Positions 25,501 through 37,500 of a DNA stretch of 64,000 nt are shown in pieces. The stretch is taken from NCBI GenBank assembly GCA_028564705.1, contig JAPXFQ010000248.1, forward strand, positions 186,001 to 250,000, in the 5' to 3' direction. Source of the DNA: Apricaphanius iberus (Eukaryota > Chordata > Actinopteri > Cyprinodontiformes > Aphaniidae). A model generated the notes under the pieces. It worked only from the letters and a program-made list of their open reading frames with translations. It did no database searches and was not told the origin of the DNA. A program made the translations under genes and the position numbers. Each line of letters starts with the position of its first letter. Within the stretch, counting starts at the first letter, position 1.

Positions 25501-28500
25501 CCAGTCTCAGATATGGCTTTTTCTTTGCCACTCTGCCCTGAAGCCCAGAATCCCGCAGCCGCCTCTTCACTGTAGATGTTGACACTGGTGTTTTGCGGGT
25601 ACTATTTAATGAAGATGCCAGTTGGGGACCTGTGAGGCGTCTGTTTCTCAAACTAGAGACTCTAATGTACTTATCTTCTTGCTCAGTTGTGCAACGCGGC
25701 CTCCCACTTCTTTTTCTACTCTGGTTAGAGCCTGTTTGTGCTGTCCTCTGAAGGGAGTAGTACACACCGTTGTAGGAAATCTTCAATTTCTTAGCAATTT
25801 CTCGCATGGAATAGCCTTCATTTCTAAGAACAAGAATAGACTGTCGAGTTTCAGATGAAAGTTCTCTTTTTCTGGCCATTTTGAGCGTTTAATTGACCCC
25901 ACAAATGTGATGCTCCAGAAACTCAATCTGCTCAAAGGAAGGTCAGTTTTGTAGCTTCTGTACCGAGCTAAACTGTTTTCAGATGTGTGAACATGATTGC
26001 ACAAGGGTTTTCTAATCATCAATTAGCCTTCTGAGCCAATGAGCAAACACATTGTACCATTATAACACTGGAGTGATAGTTGCTGGAAATGGGCCTCTAT
26101 ACACCTATGTAGATATTGCACCAAAAACCAGACATTTGCAGCTAGAATAGTCATTTACCACATTAGCAATGTATAGCTTGTGTTTCTTTAAAGTTAAGAC
26201 TAGTTTAAAGTTATCTTCATTGAAAAGTACAGTGCTTTTCCTTCAAAAATAAGGACATTTCAATGTGACCCCAAACTTTTCAACGGTAGTGTACATGCGT
26301 CAAACTTCATGCGTTGGGTACGTTGCCTGACGCAGACAAAGTGTGTAGTATGAACGCAGCATTACATCAGTAAAATTCTTAACATAAAACATGTTTACAA
26401 AAAGTCTCCATCTGCATCAACACCTGTGCCGGCAGGTCAAATTTATATTGTACCTGAATTGTGATTCCACACAAAATGATTCCACAAATTGCCCACAGGC
26501 AGCACTTGGGTCAACCTGCTGCAGAGTATGAGCATAATATTGTCTTCAAACTGATGGTCGTTTAAGGGTATACAACATTGCTTGTAGATCAACTCTCCAT
26601 CACAAATAGGTTCGTTTCACACCAGTAATGACCCAAACTCCAACCTATATCAAATGGTGAAGGGGCAAATTACCAAAGCACACTATAAATGCTAACAATC
26701 TCTTGCTGATTGTTAACCCATTTGAGTTTCAAGTTGCTCAACCTACTGTATATCGTCACTATATAACACCCTTAAGCTGTTACACAAGTTTCACCTTAAT
26801 CACACTGATAATTGTGTCCCCGATACGACCCCCTTTGCAGACTCAGAGAAAATATCATAGTGGGTTGACCTCAACCATACCATAATATGAATGGCCAGAT
26901 AACATATTGGGGACAACAGTTGACTGGCAAATGAAAGCTGTGATTCTGTTAGCCGTTTTCCCTGCCGCATAGTAAAGTTTTTTTGGGGAAGAAAGAGAGA
27001 CTAAACTTGCCCCGTGATCTGTGAAGCAAGTAGTAAATGTGTGTATGTTTTTGTTTGTGGATGGATGGATAGATAGATGTAACTTGTGGTATAGAAGCCC
27101 TTTGAGTGGTCAATCAAACTAATAACACACCACATAAATTCAGTTCATATTTGAATTTGTGTAACAGCTTGCTGTGCAATATAAGCATGCAATTCCAGTA
27201 CCAAAATCTGAAAATCTAGGAAGACAAAGACAAGAATATTAGATCTTTGTTCTGGTTTGCTGCTACCTACAAAGTCTTTCAGTCATGGTCCATAAAAAAA
27301 CTATATGTGTGAAACCTGTCTCTTCTAAGGCATGGGACCCATTAAGCACACACACATCAATGGGAGACAGATGTTGCTCTTACATGACGTCACCAACTAC
27401 CTCATGTTGCCGGATCTGTGAGTAAGCGCAATGGCATTTCACCTGGCTTCCAGCATCTTACAATTTTTATATGAACTACCTGTCCATGTGACCAATTATG
27501 CAGTTTGCGGCAAGCAATCTAAATCATCTCCTTTTAAGTTTGCTATTACTATCATCATAGTTTGTTTCTGGTTTTATTCATTCATTTCAATTTCCAATTT
27601 GATGATTGTCTTTGAACGTGTCTCAATCTTTATTTTGTAAAGGGTTTGTGCCTCATACATTTTGATTCATTTATCTTACTTCAAGTCAACTGGCAAACCT
27701 GTCTTTCATTTTCCTGTACTTCCCTCTGTATACACTTCCCTTAGTTTCATTTCTTATGTTAACCGATTTCCTGGGCTCTGTATTGGAGTCTTGTTTCTAA
27801 ACCGATCAGTTTGCATTTTGGTCCTTTACCAAGATTTCAGGATTTGCTTGGTAAGTTCTCCCTAGTTTAATGGTAGGCAATACTTCAAGATTGTAGGGGT
27901 TTACCCTCTTCATTTTAATGATAATTTCAGCAAAACATATCTCCAAATATTATTCAGTACAAGTTTACATCAGTGTTAGAAGTTGTATTTTTTATTGTAT
28001 TGTAATAGAAAATTTTATTTTCCAACTGCATAGTTTAATTCTGGCTTTCAATCCACACCTACATGTGTCTGAAGACTGGCTTCATTAAAACCAAATGCTG
28101 TGTTGTTGGTACCAACAGATTAAACTTTATCAGCCCATAATACTGAACTTAATCAAAAAGTTGCCTTGTACTTTCAACGTCAACTGAAAGTCCATGTAAG
28201 ATGAGATTTCTTTCTTCAGTCCATGTCTGATGACCTACAATAAATTTCCTCTGTTAAAACCCCAGTCTGTTTAGAACTACGGATGGGTACCAATGTCCGG
28301 TGCCATCATGGCACTGGTTCTGACATAAACGGTAGCAGCCAGACCGAATAGCAGCGCACATTTCGGTGCCTTATTTTGGTTCTTATTTTCCCGGAGATGT
28401 CAAACACTATGGATTCTGGGCGTGCCATCAGCCAGGAGGGATTCCCTATATCAATAAGAAAGGTAAACATGGCTATATTTGTGCAAATAACTGCTAAAAG

Positions 28501-31500
28501 TTAGGCCTGTTAAAATTAACGCACCAAGGTGGATCGATTAATTCCTAGAATTAAGTCTAGAATTTCCTAGAATTAAGTAGCTGTATACATCTTCATAATA
28601 TTTCCTGTTGTGATGAACTACTTAGCCAGGACAGATTGCACAGATCCAAAGCCAGAAAAATAGAATAAAAAAACAGTTTTATGGCCAAAATAGGAAAGTC
28701 AAGGTGCAGGAGAGAAATTGGGGGGGGTGGGGGGGGGGGGGGGGGGGTGTAATTACCTTTTAAAAATGCTAATCAATATTTAATGACAAAGTACAGTTCG
28801 AGGTAAACATCAAAGTTCAAGCTTCCATGAGACTGAATGTTGAAGAGTGTAGCTGAATATCATTATGATGTGAAGCTTACTAGCCCCAAGCTCTGGAAGT
28901 ACTCACCCCAAAAGATTCTAACAGTTGTGACTGATTATTATTTTGTATATATGTATGAGAGCATGGAGGTACTATTATAAACATTGAGAGTCCAGGGTGT
29001 TTGTATTTGGTGGACCAGGATGTTCTTTATTACTCCAGTGTTTTAATGGGCGTTTTGCCCAGAATGGGCAAAGAGTTTCCTTCCAGTGATTTAAACACAA
29101 TCTAAGACAGTGGACTTAATTCTATTGCGATTATCGGCAGCATGATTTCTCCTGAGGGTACGGGAAAAGATTTTGTTTTACCGGCCAAAACTTCCTCTCT
29201 ATCTCCTGTTTTAATGGAGGAGCAGCCAGAGTGTGACTGGCTGTATATGGGCTGTATTGTTCATTTGCCAACCGAAACACAGATTTCTGGATGTAACTGG
29301 AACTTCAAATGGCAAAAACAGAGGTGCTTTGCATGATGATACAACTCAGAGCAATTACGGAATTTACTCAGATGTGCAGTGTCTTGCAAATGTTTCCAAT
29401 TTTTCCCTAATCTTGGCTGCTTATTGTAAATAACCTTACCCTGGAAATGTAAAGAGAGTGCATGGAAACGATACAAGTTTAGAGAGAGGTGTACAAATAA
29501 AAATCCTCTTGAAAGTAAAACATACTTTTTTTTGAAGATATTAAAACCTAGTGATGTTGATGCTATCTTTTTTTTAAAGCTGCTGTTTGGGGCTCTGCAG
29601 TTTCAAAATCCATATCTAAAAGGTAATAAAAGTGATGTCTATTTCGGTTTGAATGGAATGAGCTCAAGGATGTATAAGTGGAAAACTCTAAACTGCAAAA
29701 CCACACAGTAAACACAAGATCAGGCATAACTTTAGACAAGGACAGGCAACCTCATTGATCTGAACCATAGAGACACATACAGCAAACTGTGATGAGTAGT
29801 TATTCTGATACTTTCTTATAAGATCCACTGTTAACATAGTAGTTCTATATATATATATACAACCGGAAATATTTTTAAAACAAAAATAAACTTAATGCAT
29901 AGATTATATAAGAAACCTTGTGAATGTTAATGTAGATTCATCATCATCTTAAACTGACCAAAGTGGAAACAAAATATATTCCATTCTTTTAACACAAAAC
30001 TGAAGAAATAGATAAATAAATGTAAATGTGATATCTGGAATCTAATCAATCAATTCCCACGGGTATTGTCAGTGCTTATAAAACGCTAAATATCATAATC
30101 GCTAAAACTAGGAAATACTGGCAAAAATGCCCTTTAGCTACCTGTACACCTACAATACATAATTTGACAATAAAGGAGTATATTATTAAATATTAAGTTA
30201 AGACACTGCTATTTTAAACATTACTTGTAGGGAAAAATTAATATCTTGGAATGTATCACACTTTTGAGTTGAAATAAAAAAATAAGCAAAGTGATCCATA
30301 GTTTTTTAAAGTAAACATTTGCGACCAGTAAATCTGTTTTATTCATAAAGATGCCTCTGCCCTAGAGGAGTTTAACAAATCTGTAGACATTTGATGATAG
30401 AGTAAGCTCTGTAAAATCAGTTTTTTTTTAAGTTCTTGAAAAGTAATAGTAATGTCCTAAAATAATAATAGATGAACAAGTCGAAGGTTAAGCAGAAATC
30501 AATGATCAAAAATTAGCCAAAGCATCTCTGATTTCTATTATGTGCATTGTTAACTGGACTTCAATTAATTATTTCCAACTAAAACTGGCCCGAGAGATGA
30601 ATAAAGAAAAGTAAAGCAATGTATCTTTCCTTAGTGAAAAAAAAAAGAAAAAATTTTTTTGTGCCAGCTTCACCCGCACCCCTCATCCAATAAAGCTCGG
30701 TTTCACTGAGCAAAGACAATGACCCTGAACTAAACTTACCAGTGCATTAAATAAAAATAATACCAATCTAATGTGCTTTGCATTCTTTGAGATAATGAAT
30801 AAAGCAGAGTAAAGTAAAAAAAAAAATAGGGTGCTAAACAGCAAAAGCCATGAAGTCTGAACAATTCCAGGCTTTTTAACATCACCCCTTATATGGCCAG
30901 GTGCCACTGAACAATGTGTGAGTGATGAGCATGCGGGTGCCAGCACCACCAAGCAGCAGCAGTGTGAGGTAGGGACCACCCTGTCAATGGCACGGCAACT
31001 CCCGACCAGCCCCAGTTACACTTCATCACTAGCATCACAGTTCATTAACAGAAGGACCCGGGTAGAAAGGGAAATATGAAATAAATGGGAATTAATGAAA
31101 AGAGATAAAAGAAAAGGAAATACAATTAATTTCTATTGGGTTCCCCCGAGTCGACACTTTGTAAAACCACCAAGCAGTGAAATTACATGCATATACTGGT
31201 GGGTCTCTGGACCAACCAATCTATCTAGACCCATTCTTCTTTGCAAAATAGCTCAAAGAGATTAGATGATTGTATGTATGAACAAAACAAATCTTTTAAA
31301 GTCTTCTCAAAGATTCTCAAGTGGATTTAAAGCTATAATACCCAATCTGGAGAACAAGACAGCTTTTCAACATGAACACCTTCACAGAACCTTTAACCTT
31401 TCAACCCTCCATTTGGCTATCCTCCCTAGGCCACGCTGATATGGGGGAAGGCATTGCCATAGTAACCTAGAGAGCACAAAACAAAAGTAGCAGTTTCCAT

Positions 31501-34500
31501 GAAGTAATATGGCGGAATCACAAGCAAAAAATTAACAATATAGATACAAATAACTAACATAAATCATTCATTTTGGTTTCAATCAGTTGTTTCTCCTTCT
31601 CTGACGTTACTGAGCGGAGAACCTTTTACACCAGTCGTGTTCTGTTGCAAAAGGGGGAGCGCGTAAAGAGTGGATTATCCAGGTAAATGCAAAAGTGTGC
31701 TTGTCCTGACAGACAACCAGTTCAAATCGAATCACTGGTATTAGACCGAGCCATATTATTGGCTGAGGTGTTTAGACAAATGCGACAGAACCACTTAATT
31801 TTTGTCTTAAAACTAGGTGCCTGCCTACACTGCCAGAGGTACTAAAAGATGGTTCAATGGTCATCAAACTGGCCTGAACTAAACACCACAGAGAATCTAT
31901 GAAGTATAGTGAAGAGGAAAATGAGAGACATGAATCCCAAAAATGGAGATGACCTGAAGGCTGCTATCAGACCAATGTGGGCTTCAGAAAAGCCACAGGT
32001 TGATTGCCATTAATGCCTTTCTCATACAAAGGATACCCATCAATGTTTTGAGAGTATAGGACAGAACATAGATTTCAGAAGCCTGACATTTCCACTTGAA
32101 ATTATTTTTTTCAATTGATTTTACATAATATTCAAATTTTTTCAGACAGAACTTGGGGTTTTCATTCTGTAAGCCATAATGATCAAAAATTGCAAGAAAT
32201 AATGGCTTGACATCCATCCATTTCCTAAACATCTTATCCTCAAGGGGTCAAAGGGGGTTGGTGCCTAACTCCAGCTATCAACAGGCGAGGGGCGGGGTAT
32301 AACTTGGACAGGTTGCCAGTCCATTAGATCAACACAGAGACAGACTGGTCAAAAAATAAGCATGCACACACTGATGCCTAAGGGCAATTTAGAGAGGCCA
32401 ATTAACCTGACAGTCGGAAGCCGGAGTACCTGGAAAGAACACATTCATGCACTGGGAGAACATGCAAACTCCATGCAGAAAGACAGTGGGCCGGGATACG
32501 AACCCATACCTTCTTGCTACAAGGCAACAGTGCTACCCACTGTTCCACAGTGCAATGGCTCAACATATTTCACTTAATGTGTAATGAATCTAAATAAAAC
32601 ATTCAAAACTTTCAACATACTGTTTGTTTTATTTGCATATTTTTAGATAATTCAATTAATACAATTTGCAAACAGTTACCTAAAGTCTGCGAAACAAGAA
32701 ACAATAATTGTCCGTGAACTTCTTTCTTAAACTGAACAACTGTTCTAACTGAAATGATCTGATTCCAATAACTCCATGTCCCCTGTGGTGTGCAGAGATT
32801 CCCGGCAATATGCAAGCTGCGGGCTGACTGATTTAAGAGTTATGGTGAGACTTTTTATATTCTTGCCAGACGTGGTTTCACCCATAATTTGCTCACACGC
32901 ATTAGGACACATATGCTCAGTGTACAGACACTGAGAAAAAACCCACTCCCACATTCTGGTCTATGAGCAATACACCGAGGAACAGAGTCTAATTTAAATT
33001 CAAATAGAGAAAGGTGGACACCTGACCCAGATATAACATGCTGCCAAGCCTTTGTCTTCCAGAGGAAGAATGAAAATTTGCGGTGGTGACACGTACTGTG
33101 ATTCAAGGGAAAACAGGAGTGATAATGAGTAAAGTGCTGTAGCACCAGTGTTGAGTGTCTGTGGGTTAATTTACCCATACACATATTTATTCTCATACTC
33201 CCTGTTTTATCTATGCCTTACCATTTCATCCTAATTAACTTTCCTTTTCCCACTAGTGTGTTAAAATGTTTCATATCAGCCCATTTCTTTTGGTAGTGTA
33301 GTATTGTGATCAATTCTGAAGACTTCAAATCAGACCATATTTTAAGTCAGTGAAGCATCAACCCCCAGTCTGGGCAGCTACCCTTCAAAAAATAGGGAAT
33401 TAAGAGCCATCATTAAGTGACCTCCTGCTTACATATTATTTGCTAAAATTTATCAATCACATTTCGCTATCATTGACTGGAAGTCCTCTTTAAATCATCA
33501 GAAGGTCAGGAAAGGGGACCAAAATAGTAAATGTACAGATAAAATGAACAGATAAAATAGTCAGCAGGTGTTCCAGGCAGCTTTAGGTTTTTTCTTCAGT
33601 CCAAAGACCCACACAATGTTCCAAAGTTTTCCAAAGTCATTTAAAGGTATTTCAAAGTCTTCCTTAAAATGTTTGAGGCTTTTAAAAAAAACTTATTTTA
33701 AGCAAAGGAAGAATGTGAAACAATAGTCCTCACAGCTGTAAACTTTACTCTCCTCTTTACACATATTGTACATATTAGGTGTGACAGGGAACCTCCATTC
33801 GTTTAGTAATTACACAGTTCCTCCAACAGATGAGCCAAACGAGGAGGTAGTGATTGGTCGAGGGGAAGGAGAAAATTCCCCAAAAAAATTAAAGAAAATT
33901 TTTAAGTCATGTGCCATGTCTTGTGACTTCCCTTCACCTACATGGATCAAACGGACGGTACAACACTTTAAATCATCCCATTTTGAAGGTCTACCTAAAG
34001 CTTTTTAATAAGGAATGTCACTGATGTGTACAAACTGCCTGTACTGCCCACCGGTGGGCTCATGTTTGATCCTTTGCACCCTTCGAAAGCCACAAAAACC
34101 ACTTGTCTCCAAAGTGTAACAATAGCAATTTAACAAAAAAAGATGAGCATCAGATAACACAGGCCGATGGAAAATATTAGATAACAGATCAAACGTCTAT
34201 CTTTGGGTTGCTATGGTTCAAACAACCTTGGTCGTGCAAAAGATAGATTAGACACGTCAACCATTATTCCCATTAAAACAGGCAATAAGGAGCTGCTTGT
34301 TTTATTTTTAGAGCAAAGGAGGTTTTGAAATGCTCTTTTTTTCAAGATTGTGGTTCCCATGTTTGTGTCTGACTGGGAACATGCTGTTCTGGGAGATAAG
34401 AGATCAAATGAAGAACATGTAAAGCATTGCCCACATAAAAGGTTTTTTGTTTTGTTTTTATAGAAAAGTAGCATCCATACCTTCATTTCATTTTCAATGT

Positions 34501-37500
34501 GATTAATGACTTCATTTAGAATTCTATACACATTTTAGAGATTGCTGTCACGAACATCCACCTGTTAGCTAATCCAAATAAAACGTTGCTCATGGTAAGT
34601 TTAAAAGTAGTTAATATGCATATTTGTATATTTGTTCTTGTTTGTGGGCCACTTCCTCTCTATAGTAAATTCCTATTGGGCAAGAAGTGAATGTTCTCGT
34701 TACAAACTATAACAACCACATCACTCTCGCTGTCTCACTTAATGATTTCCTATCTTCCCATAAACATGTTTTAATAAGTCCTGTGCTAAATATAATTAAA
34801 CACATTTTTTTTACATTTAGTCTAGTTTTATCCATTGTTTCAAAATAGCTCATGCTCAGTATGAATAGCATTTCCTTATTCTTGTCAAAGTTTGTCAACT
34901 GGATTTAAGTCTGAACCATTAAAAATAATTATCTAAACAAGGGATGTCTAAAGTGTAGGCCAGGGGCTGTTTCTGGGCCTTGGAATAATTTTGTGTGGCT
35001 TAAGTTTATACTTTTCTGTCAGCGGCGGTGCAGATGTGAGCAGCGGCATCATCTGTTGAAGCAAGCGTTCTGTGGCAGGCTCGCAGAGGGTGGCTGGAGA
35101 CATGCCAATTTTTTTTGTCTGTCCAGTGCTGAAGATATGTAGCAGACAGACATGGACCGGATTGAAGTATGTCCTGCATGATAACAAATAATAAGCGGTT
35201 CATCTTCCTTTACAATAGAAAATGAGGAGATTTTATCTAATTTGTACACAAAAAGCTCTTTTGAGCATTGGAAGTGGCATAAGTTGTTGGGCGACCAGCA
35301 CTCTAGTAGGAAATGGTCCACTAAATGCAGGGCTGCCAGTCGAAGCCCCCTCTCTGTTGGTCAGTGGATGCGTTGCTAGTTAGGCAAGTCTTGGCTGCTG
35401 GTGGTGGTCAAAGGGCCTCACTTCTGTCAGTGTGCCCCAGGGCAACTATGGCTACAATGTAGCTTACCATCATCACCATGTGAATGACTGAATGTAGGGT
35501 TAAGTGCTTTGTGGTCCTTTGTTTAAAAGCTATAGACAAATGCAGGCAATTTACCATTTGTTCAAGTGAAGATTTGTGATTTAAAAAGAAAAAAAGGTAA
35601 AAAAAAAAAAAGAAAATACATTTCTGTTGACCAGAGACACGGCTACAATTGTGGCAGGACCTCCCTAGAAAAGTGCTATGTCCCCTGTTGTACTGGCAGT
35701 GAAATGCTTTACAAGAATTATCAAGCAAAGAAGAATTTTGAAAGGAAAATGTCTTCATTGATGCTTGTGTGTGCCTGTGTAAACTTGCTGACAGAGAAGT
35801 ATAAACTAGGCTTTAGGCCAAATTTTAACTGAGAATTAAAAAAAATATATATATAGAAAATGTAGTTTATACAGTATATATCTGAGTAGTATACACAGTA
35901 GATATATGGGTTTCATTTTCATTTCATAATTATTAGGACTAAAAGTATCCAACAAATTAATCATTATAATAAAAATAAAACTTTGATCTGACAGATGGAC
36001 AGAGCCAGGATGGTGACATTGATATGTAAAAGAAGCACTAGCTGTGTTAATACTTTTGTTTCTAGGCTCTGAATCAAATGGAAAAAAGGAAGATGAGTAA
36101 GAAAAGATAAATGTGGACACACTCATTGCTGGGAAAAAGGAGAAAATTTGGGATGCCTGTTCTTCAAAACGAGCTTGAGGTCAGCTTTAATTTGCATTAT
36201 CCTAGTTGTATGGAGCAATACATACGCTGTTTGGCAGCACACCACACTGCACGGCCACAGACCGGTGAATCACACTCACGCTCACCATTTGTCACCACGA
36301 CTCTTTTTACAACTAAAGTACATGTCTAGGATGCCCGTAATCACACAATGTGATCCCAGCTTAGGAGCGACTTTGTGCAAAGAACTTCATTAACATGTGT
36401 TTGCCACAGATCTATGTTGGGTCACACATAGCCATTGCATGGTGCTAATCTGCACTATAGTTCCACAGGAAGTGTTCATAAACAGGCCCTGCGGCCAGCC
36501 GTTCGTTCTTCTCACGCAAGCCACTGGCCGGGGAGACGCTCATCAACTACCTTCCTTCGCGGGCGGAGGAAGAACTCGCTCCAGGGAGCTCAAAGACTGC
36601 CAACACCAGGTGAATCCTAAACATTGATAAACAAAGTCATTGTTTTATCCCCAAAGCCCGACGAAACGTTCCCTGAGTTTCAGAGCGCCAACCGGTGAGA
36701 TCCGGGAGCTGAAAGCCGCATGCAGTCGGGCCTGAACCAGCAAAATCCGCATTCATCGACGCCACAGAGCCGACAAGAAATGCCATGCTGGAAAGTACAA
36801 AAAGGTACTGTTTAGTGAAAGAAAGCTGGTGCTGAACGCTACCTAGGAAATCAGAGGACGAGCTAACTACATCCCTGAGACTGAGACCCATTTTGGTATC
36901 AAAATACTGGAGTTAGATTGTTTACTTCGGTGACCAATCCATGAATAGAAGTAATTTCTGAAAGATCAATGACTTCTTATCCAGATCATTTTTAAACAAA
37001 CATTTCTTGAACCAAAGAATGTTTAATTTTCCTTACATTGTTTTATTGGTTTACACATAAATCAATGGTGCTAAATTAGTAAAACTAATTACAATTGGTA
37101 AACTATTTTAGTTTTTGTTCCAGCTTCTGAAAATCGAGCCCTGGGTTCTTAAAGCAGCCAGATTCCTCCAAGCATAAATCAGAATTCATGTTTTCTATCT
37201 TTATTGCATTTTTTTATTTATTTGTTTCTTTTATTTTTAGTTATTCATTTAGTTGATCAGTAGTGTGTTGGTTATTAGTTTTGAGTGATTAAATGTTTAT
37301 TTTTCTTCTTTTGTAAATAAACTTTTGTATTCTGGAAGTCACTGTTGTCCCTTTGATTCAACTCACAAACATATACCAAGGTTTCGTAATCAACAAATGG
37401 TAAAGAATTCAATCCTTCATATTATGAGACTGATATAGATATTTGGCTAGTAAATAGTTCCTGGAAACAGATGGTGCCCCAAAAATATTAATACTTTTTC

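Larger units (their letters stand above)
24221..26361. mobile_element. PIF/Harbinger-like MITE hosting a Tc1 element
   Basis: The ends are TGGTGCGTTCACAC and, inverted on the right, TGCTGCGTTCATAC. TTA flanks both sides (24218-24220, 26362-26364), the target duplication of PIF/Harbinger elements. Without the nested transposon it is about 520 bases and carries no transposase. A truncated sibling at 51957 also begins directly after TTA. The superfamily call rests on the TTA duplication only. Confidence 0.6.

Noticed and set aside
25327..25575. Plus-strand frames opposite the intact transposase
   Set aside because: They are shadows of the minus-strand transposase gene on the other strand.
37140..37380. 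A solo LTR ending near TAAATAAACTTTTGTATTCT
   Set aside because: The AATAAA and flanking look is suggestive, but no TG...CA ends, target duplication or primer-binding site could be read.
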